30,109 nucleotides of DNA from JBFELO01 sp041552055 (lineage in GTDB: Bacteria > Acidobacteriota > Thermoanaerobaculia > Thermoanaerobaculales > Sulfomarinibacteraceae). The notes under the pieces are model-generated. The model ran no database searches and was not told the DNA's origin. It saw only the letters and a program-made list of their open reading frames with translations. Both the position numbers and the translations under genes were made by a program. Below are positions 1-8,459 of the stretch, piece by piece (within the stretch, counting starts at the first letter, position 1; each line of letters starts with the position of its first letter). Location of the stretch: positions 1 to 30,109 of the forward strand of contig JBFELO010000049.1 of the NCBI GenBank assembly GCA_041552055.1. Reading direction: 5' to 3'.

Positions 1-2039
1 CCCCGCCGCTCGACGATGGCGCCGACGAGTGGAACGACAAACGTCATGTTGGGATCGATTGCGTCACAGACCAGGATCTCGCCGTCCTTGACCTCGAAGA
101 GGTCGTCGACCGTGGAGACCACCCGGGCCGGGCCCACGGCCACGCCGCCGGAGGCCGGCTGCCCGACGAGCTGACGGGCCCGCAGCTCGAACCCGGATTC
201 CGGCGGCGGTGGACCATCCCGCGGGGGAGCCTCCACCACGAGATTCGGATCGCGCAGCGCCCTGACGACATCGTCGTCGCCGAGTCCGCCGGTGGCGCCG
301 CGGCCCTGACGGCCGAGGCGTCGGCGTCCCTCGTCGCTCGCCACAAGCACCTGGGCGGTCAGCCTGCCGAGGTGGATGTTGTCGTCGTCCCGCAACCGGT
401 ACGACGCCCGCCCCAGATCGAGCAGCTCTTCCGCCCATCGCCGTTGGTTCGGCGCGACGCGGTTGAGAAAGTTCCCGGTCATCTCTTCGCGGTTTTGCTT
501 CTGAGATGCGACGGACCTCGGTGGGCGCGACGCGAGCGCCATGAGCATCGAAACCATGCGCTCGCGTTCGGCAAAGCACTGAGCGTCGCCAAAGGTGGAA
601 CCGCCGAATTCATCGAGAAAGCTCTGCAAGGATTCCTCGAAAACCTCGTTGCCCGTGGCTTCGCCCGGGCCGCTCAACGCCTTCGCCAAACCGGGCGTCT
701 CGCGAACGAGCTGCGCGAGATCCTCTAGTCTTCGGTTGCGCTGCACGCTCAACAGATCTGTGGCAGCGAGCAGATCCATGAACTCGTACGGATCATCCGG
801 CCCCACCACGTCGTTGTAGTACTGACCGAACAGTCGGATGCCGTGAGCCAGTGGGATGAACTCGCGCCAATAGACCTCCGCCCAGTGATCATAAACTTCC
901 GTCCGACGACTGATCTCGTCGGCCAGCTCGGCATCGGAAAAGGCGCCCACCGGGATCGCCGCCAGCTCGCGGGCGGCCGCATCGAGAGCGGGGAGCAGTT
1001 CGTTTTCGACCCGGCGCCGCAGCCGCTGGAGATTGTCGAACGAGCGGTGCAAACTCAGATACCAGGAGCGCTGGTCATTGGCCCCGTCACGCTTCACCGT
1101 GGTGATCGGTCGCGACTGGAGCATCATGAGACGGTCCCCGAAGAGCGTCCATTCCACGTCCTGGGGCGTCCGGAACGCCTCCGCCGATCGGTTCGCCATG
1201 GTCCAGACGCGGGTCACGAGCTGGTCGTCGAGCGGGGGCCGCGACGGATCCTCAGGGGTCGCGGATTCGATGACACCGTCCCCGGGGCCCGCCACGAAGC
1301 AACGCCGCTCGGCCGGCGCCGTGTGCTCGATCACGCGACCGGTCCGGCGATCGACGACCCACCGATCGGGCTCGACCGATCCGTCCACCAGCCCCTGATT
1401 GAGACCATAGACACTCTCGATGACGCCCTGGGTCGGCTCGCCCGGGTGGACGGTGAAGACGACGCCCGAACACTCGCCTTCAACGAGCTGCTGCACCAAC
1501 ACCGCCATCTCGCTGGACTCCACATCAAGACCGAGCTCCTGCCTGTAGAGCAACGCGCGGTCCGACCACAGTGACGCCCAAACCATGACGATGTTGCGGA
1601 GGATCCGGTCGAAGCCGCGCACATTGACGAATGAATCGTGGAGACCGGCGAACGACGCCCCCCGGCCGTCCTCCCCCGGGGCCGAGGAGCGCACCGCCAC
1701 CGCGTCGTCACCGAAGACAGGCCGTAACACCGCGCCGATGTCCTTCTCCAGATCCCGTGGAACGTCGGCGTGCACGAATGCCGCCCGAATCCTCAGCGCC
1801 GTGTCCCACAGCTCCTCCCATCGCATGTCCTGGAACGGTTTGCGTGCGAGCTCCATGCGGATCATGTCTCTCAGCCCTGTGGCGTCGAGGAAGATCCGGT
1901 AGGCGGCGGTCGTCACGACGGCTGCTCGTGGGACCTCGAAGCCGGCCGCCGCCAGGCGTCCGAGCCGAGATGTCTTGTCTCCGATGGTCTGGACGTCGTC
2001 CGGCGAAATATCGTCCAGCGGTATGACGAAGCGACTCAC
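1..2039 (-). CDS. PEP synthase/PPDK-family dikinase with Rph-like domain order (partial, runs off left edge)
   Basis: The C-terminus is cut by the window edge; 679 codons are visible. Residues ~10-330 form a PPDK-type ATP-grasp (PEP/pyruvate-binding) domain: GDKTSRLGRL near 20, VRSSAPGED at 117-124 followed by SFAGLHDSFVNV, and GECSGVVFTVHP near 188-199. Residues ~340-600 are a largely helical segment, with DNIHLGRL near its end. The mobile phosphohistidine (PEP-utilisers) domain then begins (GVAVGPARVV, later GEILVCDAIDPNM), and the window ends at GAIVERR, just before the expected catalytic His. In PEP synthase the His domain follows the ATP domain directly. A long helical domain between them is the order of rifampicin phosphotransferase, so the substrate may be a small molecule rather than pyruvate (inference). 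The GTG start at 2039-2037 overlaps the stop of the upstream gene as GTGA, which implies translational coupling. The missing C-terminus decides whether a PEP-binding TIM barrel follows. Confidence 0.85.
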   Translation of the reverse strand, partial: MSRFVIPLDDISPDDVQTIGDKTSRLGRLAAAGFEVPRAAVVTTAAYRIFLDATGLRDMIRMELARKPFQDMRWEELWDTALRIRAAFVHADVPRDLEKDIGAVLRPVFGDDAVAVRSSAPGEDGRGASFAGLHDSFVNVRGFDRILRNIVMVWASLWSDRALLYRQELGLDVESSEMAVLVQQLVEGECSGVVFTVHPGEPTQGVIESVYGLNQGLVDGSVEPDRWVVDRRTGRVIEHTAPAERRCFVAGPGDGVIESATPEDPSRPPLDDQLVTRVWTMANRSAEAFRTPQDVEWTLFGDRLMMLQSRPITTVKRDGANDQRSWYLSLHRSFDNLQRLRRRVENELLPALDAAARELAAIPVGAFSDAELADEISRRTEVYDHWAEVYWREFIPLAHGIRLFGQYYNDVVGPDDPYEFMDLLAATDLLSVQRNRRLEDLAQLVRETPGLAKALSGPGEATGNEVFEESLQSFLDEFGGSTFGDAQCFAERERMVSMLMALASRPPRSVASQKQNREEMTGNFLNRVAPNQRRWAEELLDLGRASYRLRDDDNIHLGRLTAQVLVASDEGRRRLGRQGRGATGGLGDDDVVRALRDPNLVVEAPPRDGPPPPESGFELRARQLVGQPASGGVAVGPARVVSTVDDLFEVKDGEILVCDAIDPNMTFVVPLVGAIVERR

Positions 2040-2485
2040 TGGATATGAAGCTCCACCACGTGCTGGAACCGCGTGACCAGGATGTAGGTGCGAACCTCCA
2101 GGCGCAACATGACGCAGCTGGGCGACGCAGTGAACTCCGCGAGGTAAGGGTGCCGATCGAGGAAAACGCTGGTGAATCCTTCGCTCTCGTGAGCCGCTAC
2201 TTCCTGGACAGACCCGAGGACGGTGACTGCGGCCGCGTCCGCGAAGTCGTCGGGCCGGTTGTTTCGATTGTCGATGAGCATCGACGCCCGCGCGTCCGCG
2301 GTGAGATTCGCCCACTTGCGCGTCGAACGACCCGTAACGAACAGTATGTGGCGTAGGTCGGAGGTGGCGGCGAACGCCACCAGGCTGGTGTAGGGAGCCC
2401 CCTGGTGATGGGTGCCGAGTACGGCCAGCAACTGGTCTTCGAGCAGACCGCGGACAACGGTGGTTGGTCGATCGTCTTCAAGCAT
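2036..2485 (-). CDS. Pyridoxamine 5'-phosphate oxidase-like FMN-binding protein
   Basis: 149 aa from ATG 2485; a TTG 15 bp further upstream is also in frame but less likely. The sequence has the split-barrel pattern of the PNPOx-like flavin reductase/pyridoxamine oxidase superfamily: LLAVLGTHHQGAPYTSLVAF near 18-38, then ILFVTGRSTRKWANL and ARASMLIDNRNN near 46-76, the usual strand-turn-strand that holds FMN phosphate. Length matches the short single-domain members. Its stop TGA overlaps the GTG start of the dikinase by 4 bases, so the two are very likely one operon and may act on the same pathway. A consensus-like -10 lies about 25 bp upstream. FMN, F420 or haem binding cannot be told apart by eye. 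Confidence 0.82.
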   Translation of the reverse strand: MLEDDRPTTVVRGLLEDQLLAVLGTHHQGAPYTSLVAFAATSDLRHILFVTGRSTRKWANLTADARASMLIDNRNNRPDDFADAAAVTVLGSVQEVAAHESEGFTSVFLDRHPYLAEFTASPSCVMLRLEVRTYILVTRFQHVVELHIQ

Positions 2486-2509
2486 GGTGTGAGATCCCAA
2501 TCGGAGCGG

Positions 2510-2538
2510 ATTATACCGCTGCCCGATCGGCCTCCGAA
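2510..2538 (-). promoter_or_regulatory. Probable sigma-70-type promoter for the PNPOx-like/dikinase operon
   Basis: On the minus strand a perfect -10 TATAAT (2515-2510) lies 17 bp downstream of a weak -35 TTCGGA (2538-2533). Transcription would start about 2503, giving a leader of roughly 18 nt before ATG 2485. This is the best -10 hexamer I found upstream of a gene in the window. Confidence 0.5.
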
Positions 2539-2634
2539 TTATGGAACGATACTCCGCCGATCGTCGCTCGCCCTTCCGAGCTCTGGGGATGTGACGAAAA
2601 GGAGATACCAGGTGAAGGCTTCAGTATCCTTCGT

Positions 2635-3066
2635 TCAGGGCCCGGCATTCGGGTGAAGTTCCATCAGCCGAGTCGAAACCAGGTACGTGACGGCGCTGAC
2701 TGTCGCACACAGTACCGCGCCCCAGGTCAGATCGACCAGTGCGACCCTCAATGGGAATCCCTCCAACGTCGCGAGATTGGTCAGGTCGTATGCGGCGTAG
2801 GTTACGAGGCCAAAGAGCGCACCGAGAAGGAGCGCGTGGGGAATGCTCTGCCTCTCGACCGCGGGCCACACCGAGAAGACCACGATGCCGGCAACGAACA
2901 ACACGTAGAACACGATCGCCGCCGCCCAGTTGACGCTGGGCCTCATCAAGTGCCCCATATTTGTCTGATAAAACGAACGTGCGACCAGACCCAGCCAGAT
3001 CAGGTCGATCACAAGGAAAGTCGGCAGGGCGACGGCGTACAATCTGAAGAAAACTGAGAGGGTCAT
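2635..3066 (-). CDS. DUF2177 family membrane protein
   Basis: 143 aa. The N-terminus YAVALPTFLVIDLIWLGLVARSFY, the central MRPSVNWAAAIVFYVLFVAGIVVF and the late AAYDLTNLATL-GFPLRVALVDLTWG segment match the DUF2177 pattern (L-D--WLG, NW--A--FY, YDLTN-A). Four hydrophobic segments predict an inner-membrane protein. ATG 3066 is preceded by a GGAGG-containing leader. Function is not established. In proteobacteria this family is often found beside photolyase, TspO or singlet-oxygen response genes (established knowledge, recalled); a TspO fragment lies immediately upstream here, which fits that association. Confidence 0.85.
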   Translation of the reverse strand: MTLSVFFRLYAVALPTFLVIDLIWLGLVARSFYQTNMGHLMRPSVNWAAAIVFYVLFVAGIVVFSVWPAVERQSIPHALLLGALFGLVTYAAYDLTNLATLEGFPLRVALVDLTWGAVLCATVSAVTYLVSTRLMELHPNAGP

Positions 3067-3119
3067 GTCCCTTCGCCTCCCGGCGGACGATCATCCGCCA
3101 TTCGCTACCGGTTGAGATA

Positions 3120-3233
3120 CTACAGCGATCCGTTCAGCACCGCGGCGAAGCTCACCCAGGCTTCATAGGGTAGCAGGAGCATCCCGGCAATCGTGCTGAC
3201 GCGCCAGAAGAGCACCACCGTCTTCCCCTTCAT
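3120..3233 (-). pseudogene. C-terminal remnant of a TspO/MBR-family protein
   Basis: The 37-codon segment contains VLFWRVSTIAGMLLLPYEAW followed by VSFAAVLN. This is the characteristic last transmembrane helix of TspO/MBR (tryptophan-rich sensory protein/peripheral benzodiazepine receptor family, pattern L-PY--WV-FA--LN). A complete TspO is about 150-160 aa. The sequence upstream (to about 3420) shows no other TspO helices in any minus-strand frame, so four of five helices are gone. The frame stays open a further 69 nt upstream to 3302 without TspO similarity. It sits 53 bp upstream of the DUF2177 gene in the same orientation, suggesting decay of an old two-gene arrangement. Confidence 0.65.
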
Positions 3234-3422
3234 TGTGTTACACCCCGCATCGGGTTTCGGACTGTTCGGCCTGAAGGGTACACCGGTATTGCGGCGGTTC
3301 ATGTCGAGCGTGATGAACCACCTCTTCTTCGGCTTCAGGCCCTGTCTGATCGCGACTGTGCTCCCGCTCGGTGAGCACTGAGAGAGACCCCTCGCACTGA
3401 CGGGCGCCGTCGGCGCGATGAT

Positions 3423-5819
3423 CTAGCTCGGCGGCGGCGGCGGCGGTTCCAGCGCTGACTCCCTTCCAAACAGAACGTAGTGAAGATTGGTCCGGCAGTT
3501 TCGCTCACACGTACCTTTGTCCGGCAAGCACTCGTCATCATTTCTGCACGGAGTGCTCGGGTCGAGGGAGCAGATCGCGCAGAGATCGGACAATCCGGGA
3601 TCGATGAGGGTGTATCTCATCCCGAAGGCCGAGTACAGCCCTTCAACGGGTGGATGCCTGCGCACGGCAAAGTAGTCGCCAAATCGGCCGACCGACGCAT
3701 CGGCCAACGCCGGGTAAAAGAACGTGGGTTCTCCGAAGATCCCGACCGCGAAGTTCGAGTAAGAGGGCCCGCCTCCGAATGCGAGAGCCATGCCTATCTC
3801 GCTCTGGGTGTTGACCGCCATCGCCGGGAAGGCAATCGCGACGTCGGCGTTCCACAGCTGCTTCTGGCTCACTACGCTGTTGTCGAAGGTGTCGATCGCG
3901 ACCATCTGGATATGGGGTTGTGCAAACCCCCCGCCACGTCCAGCAGTCCATGCCAGCCACACCACGTCGGATTCGACAGCGGCATCTCCGGGCGGGAAGT
4001 GAGTCGTGGCCAACCTCGTGCCTCCGATGATCGCCGCCCCCATGTTCTTTTGCAGCCAGTTCGTGCCACTCGGAGTGATCGACGCATAGTCGCCCGTGTT
4101 CGGCCAGCTGTCGATCGGGATGTCGACCCAGTAGTAGTAGCCCTCGTCTTCGGGGAGGGAAAAGAGCCGCAGCTGGTTGTCGGGGTGGTGCCCCGCCCAG
4201 TAGGCAGTGTCGTGAACGTTCTGCACCAGATGCGATGCCCACGCCATCGATCCGTCCTGGGGGTTCGTGAAGCCGATGTTGATGACCCCACCGGCCTGGA
4301 TGTCACTGAGGGGTATCCTGCCGACAAACAGGCCTCCGATCGTCGAAGAAACGACGTCGGCGCTGAAATAGAGGAAGTTGTCACCGACCGCGAGGTCTGG
4401 ATAGTCCATCCAATCGTTGCCAAATCCGAACAGACCCGAGGTCAGGTCCCAATACGTCCATGCGGTGCCGTTGCTGGCGACGACATCCGCCGGGCTCGCC
4501 GCGGCAATCCGATAACGGTTCGGCCCGCTCGGCTTATCCGGAGCGTCCCCCGGCAACAGCGCGCGACGAAACTGCATCAGCCAGATGAAGCGATCGATCT
4601 GCGGCACGTACACGATCACCTGGTCGCAGCAGAACCCGCCGTCGATCAGATTGCCGTCGGCGTCCGTGTTGGGGAACACCGATCTCGGATCCTGATGCCA
4701 GTAGTTGGCCCCGCCGTCTGCGGAAAAGGCCACCGGTCCGTTGTAGCTGCCCATGACGACGTCGTCACAGGTCGCGCCGCTCGGATCCAACCACGTGCCG
4801 CCGGTCACGGTGTACTCGCTCGAGTGGAAGAACAGCACCGGATCGGTGCTGGACTTGAGCACCCCGGGCCCGGACGTGGGGACGTTCTTCGACAGAGTCG
4901 CCGCAGGGGTCGGGGTCGTGAATCCGGTGAGATCGTTGTCCGGCATGAGGTCGCCGCGCAGGATTCCGGTCGGGATCGGCGGCAGCTCCTCCTCGTTGTA
5001 GCCCTCCGGGATGTCACCCGGTCCGGGATCGCCGGGGGGATACGGCGCGCCCGTGACGAACGTCCCGGGCACACTGACGATTTCCAGCGGCGCGAAACCC
5101 GGGCTTCGACCGGGGATTCGAAGCTCCCTGTCGAACACGAAGTCGAGGGTCAATCCCCCGACCTCGTAGGTCCCCGCGACGGTGAGGAGATACGGATCTC
5201 CCGAGATCAACGCGTCGCACGCGAAGGCGGCCTCGAAGATGGAGCTGTCGTCACCCGCGATGTCCCCCAACGGATCCGGAAAGGGAGGCGCCTGCAGTAC
5301 TGCCGAGACGAGCGATGCCGACGTCACCTGGACATCCATGGCGGTACCCATACCTCTGTTTTTTATGGGGAGGGCCACCAAGAGCCGGTCTGCGGTCTCG
5401 AGCGCCAGCCCCGGCCGTCCCGCCTCGAGCTCGACCGGGATATCCTGGACAACCCAAACCGTAAGGTAGCTCCCTGGCTTGCTCGTCATTCTGACGGTGA
5501 TTTCATTGGACTCCAGAATTGCCACGGGAATCTCGATGGAAGCAACGTTCTGGTTCAGCTCTTCCGGTCCAATGACCAGTTCTCCATTGATCCGGACCTC
5601 CGCGCCGCTGACTCTGTTCTCACCGGTTGGCTCGCCATTGTCGACAAACAGCGCAGCTTCGCCTGCCATGCCCGGGAACACGTCTCCATAGACGTTGGGC
5701 GCGCCTTTCGTGCGGTCGTACTGCACCGGTCCCAGCAACGTGATCTCCACGGCATGCGCCACGGAGGAGAAAAAGATGCACACGATGGCGATGGACATGA
5801 TGCGGATGTGACGTTGCAT
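3423..5819 (-). CDS. Large secreted protein with beta-rich domains and Cys-rich C-terminal tail, function unknown
   Basis: 798 aa. A signal peptide is clear (MSIAIVCIFFSSVAHA, cleavage near residue 23). Residues ~24-240 look like two beta-sandwich modules. Residues ~245-295 are a Pro/Gly/acid-rich linker (PPGDPGPGDIPEGYNEEELP). Residues ~300-735 read like a repeat-bearing beta structure, possibly a propeller, with DPVLFFHSSEYTVTGG, AFSADGGANYWHQD and a GFCCDQVIVY pair of adjacent cysteines. The end holds a short disulfide-type module (CAICS, PC-NDDEC, GTCERNC) and a run of six prolines. No catalytic motif is recognised. ATG 5819 has an AAGGGAGA ribosome site. It is monocistronic, flanked by gaps of 100 and 780 bp. 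It could be a surface glycan-binding or sialidase-like protein, but that is only a guess. Confidence 0.8.
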   Translation of the reverse strand: MQRHIRIMSIAIVCIFFSSVAHAVEITLLGPVQYDRTKGAPNVYGDVFPGMAGEAALFVDNGEPTGENRVSGAEVRINGELVIGPEELNQNVASIEIPVAILESNEITVRMTSKPGSYLTVWVVQDIPVELEAGRPGLALETADRLLVALPIKNRGMGTAMDVQVTSASLVSAVLQAPPFPDPLGDIAGDDSSIFEAAFACDALISGDPYLLTVAGTYEVGGLTLDFVFDRELRIPGRSPGFAPLEIVSVPGTFVTGAPYPPGDPGPGDIPEGYNEEELPPIPTGILRGDLMPDNDLTGFTTPTPAATLSKNVPTSGPGVLKSSTDPVLFFHSSEYTVTGGTWLDPSGATCDDVVMGSYNGPVAFSADGGANYWHQDPRSVFPNTDADGNLIDGGFCCDQVIVYVPQIDRFIWLMQFRRALLPGDAPDKPSGPNRYRIAAASPADVVASNGTAWTYWDLTSGLFGFGNDWMDYPDLAVGDNFLYFSADVVSSTIGGLFVGRIPLSDIQAGGVINIGFTNPQDGSMAWASHLVQNVHDTAYWAGHHPDNQLRLFSLPEDEGYYYWVDIPIDSWPNTGDYASITPSGTNWLQKNMGAAIIGGTRLATTHFPPGDAAVESDVVWLAWTAGRGGGFAQPHIQMVAIDTFDNSVVSQKQLWNADVAIAFPAMAVNTQSEIGMALAFGGGPSYSNFAVGIFGEPTFFYPALADASVGRFGDYFAVRRHPPVEGLYSAFGMRYTLIDPGLSDLCAICSLDPSTPCRNDDECLPDKGTCERNCRTNLHYVLFGRESALEPPPPPPS

Positions 5820-6601
5820 GACGGTCTCCCTTCTTCAACTCAAGCGTCCGTAGTGAGTGATCCCAGCCTCTCTGGGCTTTCTCAGCCATGCTCCAGGCGT
5901 GCCAGGCAAGGATTTCCAACGTTCCCTGGCCCGAGACCTGGTTGTTCTGGGTCGCCTTTCCCTCGGAGTTCCCGTGCAGGGATTGATCGAGGGCGATTCA
6001 GATTCGACGGATGCGGACCTGACGCTGGTCGAATCCGGACGGATCCCGACACAGCAGGCTCGCCGAAGAGCGTCAGTCGCTCCTGTCTTTGGATGCCATC
6101 TGTACATCGTTCGTACTTATCAGCCTAGTGCCATCCTGTCAGCTCGTCAACGCCAGCTGGATCCACCCTGGTGTCCGTGATCACACACTCGAAAGTCTCG
6201 AATCACCCACTCGGCGCCACGTGTGCGGGTCGTTCGGGGCGTGGTCCGGTCGCAGATGTGGGCGATGATTGGTGCGGCGAGTGCCACGTTCACGATTGTT
6301 GAATTGATTGGTGCCACCCTTCGTATCGCCCCATTGTGGGTTGAATCACAGATCAGAAACCGCAGTACCGGGCCCGGGGACCTCTTCGACTGCTTCGAAC
6401 AGGCGATGCCCAGCGGTGCTTCAAGAATGCGCAAGTGCGAAGGGTGGCACCTATCGAAGGGTGGCACCTGTCATGAAACACGGCGTCCGTCCTGAAAGGT
6501 ACCGGAACCAGCAAGTTCATCATCTCTCGAGGCGCGCGCCGCAACCGGGCGTGGCGCGCCAGGCGCGCGAGGATGCCCTTTCGGTCGCCCTTCAGTGGTC
6601 G
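5820..6601. other. Gene-free stretch of ~780 bp with short repeats
   Basis: Open frames here (for example one on + at 5857-6180 and one on - at 6147-6467) have no recognisable domain, signal peptide or convincing ribosome site. The one clear structure is the set of GGTGGCACC repeats at 6310-6468, listed separately. The stretch contains the promoter side of the 798-aa secreted protein gene, but no strong -35/-10 pair is visible. Confidence 0.5.
6310..6468. repeat. 14-bp repeat: one inverted copy, two tandem copies
   Basis: CGAAGGGTGGCACC occurs exactly at 6438-6451 and again at 6455-6468 (17-bp period), and its exact reverse complement GGTGCCACCCTTCG is at 6310-6323. The inverted copy could pair with either direct copy across about 115-130 nt. 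No gene is inside. Confidence 0.85.
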
Positions 6602-7069
6602 TCAGTCGTCGTCGTCGGGGACCTGTCCCCCGGCGTCTCCGATCATCACCCACCTGTCGCCCTGCTTCATCAGGATGTCGGTCCAGTGCCCCCACACCGT
6701 TTCTTCCTCGCCCTCCGTGTTCTTTGAGGTGTCGGTGAAGAAGTAGTGCACGATCGCAACGTCTCCGAAGATCCTGATACCGATAGGTTTCAGATAGTAG
6801 AACACGGAGTCGGAGGTCGCGAACGAGCGCTCGATGCTCGCCCGGCGGTCCGCCTTGTTGGTGGGGACCCACTGGCCTCGGGCCCAGCCGAGGAATTCGT
6901 CGTGGAAGTAGCTCATGAAGCCGTCGAGGTCCTCCTTGGCAGATAGATCCCAGTACTTCTCGACGTTCTTCCACACCTCCTTCTGCGCATCGGACCAATC
7001 CCCGGCCGACGACGGCGCGGCGGCAAGCAACACCGCGACTGCGAGCACATACGAGACGACGCTACGCAT
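6602..7069 (-). CDS. Exported NTF2-like (SnoaL/DUF4440-type) protein
   Basis: 155 aa. Signal peptide MRSVVSYVLAVAVLLAAAPSSAG, then a cone-shaped NTF2-like fold signature: W-----KYWDLSAKEDLDGFMSYFHDEFLGW, a middle ADRRASIERSF helix, and paired strands IRIFGDVAIVHYFF and VWGHWTDILMKQGDRWVMIGD. This is the usual alpha + beta pattern of DUF4440/SnoaL-like proteins. Ligand or reaction is unknown; members range from isomerases to non-catalytic binding domains. The acidic end PDDDD follows the last strand. ATG 7069 has a GGAGGAG ribosome site five bases upstream. It stands alone between two long gaps. Confidence 0.82.
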   Translation of the reverse strand: MRSVVSYVLAVAVLLAAAPSSAGDWSDAQKEVWKNVEKYWDLSAKEDLDGFMSYFHDEFLGWARGQWVPTNKADRRASIERSFATSDSVFYYLKPIGIRIFGDVAIVHYFFTDTSKNTEGEEETVWGHWTDILMKQGDRWVMIGDAGGQVPDDDD

Positions 7070-7601
7070 AGCACTCCTCCTTGTCCGGGACGTGACGACC
7101 CCTCGTTCCCTGCCCGATGGGCCGTCACATCGGTTCGTGGGTCGGATGGGTTCCTCCTCACTCGATCGTGAGTCGAGCCGGAGCAGGTACCGACGAGCGC
7201 TTCGTATCGGAGTGGCGTGCGGCCGCCGTGGCCGTCACGTGAAGCGCGCCGTCAGGACACTCGCCTCCGGCCGTTACCTCGTTTTTCGCTGTCTCTATCG
7301 AACCAAGTTGGTGCTCGGCCGCGCACATGTCAACCACGCTTCGAAGGATCTTCACGATATCGAGGTCGACGGTAATCCGGATCGGAGGCGACAACCTTGC
7401 GCCGCCGTGGAACTGGAGCGTGGCCTGGAATCGTGAGAATGGCTCGAGTCACGACACCCCGGGCTCCCGCCGGCGTGCGCGGCATCGTGATCGTTCGTAC
7501 CGGTGTCGAGCGGTCGACCCCTTGCCAACGGACGCATCCGGGTGTATTCAGCGATCGTGCGGCGCGTCACGGGGATCGCTCCCGTGCGCCGCGGAGGGTC
7601 C
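7070..7601. other. Gene-poor stretch of ~530 bp
   Basis: This lies between the divergent NTF2-like and methyltransferase genes. A 78-codon minus-strand frame at 7158-7394 has no ribosome site or family match that I can see, and the in-frame extension of the methyltransferase to 7503 is better explained as leader. Promoters for both neighbours must lie here, but I cannot pick them out. Confidence 0.45.
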
Positions 7602-8372
7602 ATGCCGGGCTACGGAGGCATCGCGAGAATCTACGACGGCGAGTACCGCGACTTCGACGCCGACGTCGCGCTCTACCTCTCGATCCTGCATGACGAGCGG
7701 GTCCACGGCCCGGTGCTCGAGCTCGGCTGCGGCACCGGTCGTGTCGCCGTGCCCCTGGTCCGGGCCGGCCACCAGGTGACCGGCGTCGACATCTCGCGCG
7801 AGATGCTCGCCCGCGCCCGCCGGAACCGTCGCAACCTGACCGCCGAGCAGGCGATGCGGCTGCGCTTCTCGCTGCAGGACATGACCCGGTTCCGCTTCCC
7901 GCGGCGCTTTTCGGTTGCGGTGGTCGCCTTCAGCACCTTCGCTTTGGTGACCGAGCCCGAGGGGCGCGCGAGCTGCCTCGAGCGGATCCACCACCACCTC
8001 GAGCCGAGCGGCCTGCTGCTCATCGACCTGCCCCATCCACGAGCTCCGGTCGGCGCCGAGCCGGCGCGCTTCGAGAGCCGGTTCCAGGTGCCGCCGCGGG
8101 GCCACGTGGTCGACAAGGTCGTCGAGGAGCGCGGCGCCCCGGACGACTGGCAGCGCCTGGTCCACTACCGGTATACGGTCTCGCGCTACGCCGACGGAGA
8201 GGTGGTCGACCTGATCGAGGCCCGGTTCGGCCTCGCCCGCCTGCAGCGGCGCGAGGTCGAGCAGCTGCTGTACGCGGGCGGCTTCGACGTCGAGCGGGTG
8301 CTCGGCGACTACCGCGGCCGACACCTCGGTCCGCGCAGCCCGCGCATGATCTTTCAGGGCCGCCGACTCTGA
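7602..8372 (+). CDS. Class I SAM-dependent methyltransferase
   Basis: 256 aa from ATG 7602, chosen because GGAGGG (7593-7598) lies just upstream and homologues begin near IYDGEYRDF; the frame is open 33 codons further upstream. Motif I VLELGCGTG is at 38-46, followed by VTGVDIS with the acidic Asp63 that would bind the SAM ribose. Later motifs are present: SLQDMTRFRFPRRFSVAVVAFSTF and the post-III LIDLPHPR. This is the Methyltransf_25/11 type of Rossmann fold, cytoplasmic, substrate unknown. A Tyr-rich N-terminus (YGGIARIYD) is common in small-molecule methyltransferases. It converges on the small secreted protein gene, with a hairpin between them. Confidence 0.9.
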   Translation: MPGYGGIARIYDGEYRDFDADVALYLSILHDERVHGPVLELGCGTGRVAVPLVRAGHQVTGVDISREMLARARRNRRNLTAEQAMRLRFSLQDMTRFRFPRRFSVAVVAFSTFALVTEPEGRASCLERIHHHLEPSGLLLIDLPHPRAPVGAEPARFESRFQVPPRGHVVDKVVEERGAPDDWQRLVHYRYTVSRYADGEVVDLIEARFGLARLQRREVEQLLYAGGFDVERVLGDYRGRHLGPRSPRMIFQGRRL

Positions 8373-8409
8373 CGGGCACCACCCATCCATCCGTGCACGC
8401 ACGACAACG

Positions 8410-8431
8410 ACCCGGGCGCGAACACCCGGGT
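8410..8431. terminator. Bidirectional terminator-like hairpin between convergent genes
   Basis: ACCCGGG (8410-8416) pairs perfectly with CCCGGGT (8425-8431) over an 8-nt loop, midway between the stop codons at 8372 and 8460. There is no strong T-run on either side, so intrinsic termination would be weak. Confidence 0.4.
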
Positions 8432-8459
8432 GGTGTCGAGGTCGGGGTCTGCTGTACCG

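Noticed and set aside
3480..6128. 882-codon + strand open frame
   Set aside because: Antisense of the 798-aa secreted protein gene. Its composition is Arg/His/Gly-rich with no domain, while the minus strand has a signal peptide and a ribosome site.
6147..6467. 106-codon minus-strand frame in the gene-free gap
   Set aside because: No ribosome site, no signal peptide, no family pattern; it overlaps the repeat motifs.
7158..7394. 78-codon minus-strand frame upstream of the methyltransferase
   Set aside because: It has fairly protein-like hydrophobic spacing at its start, but no ribosome site and no recognisable domain, so I left it as intergenic.
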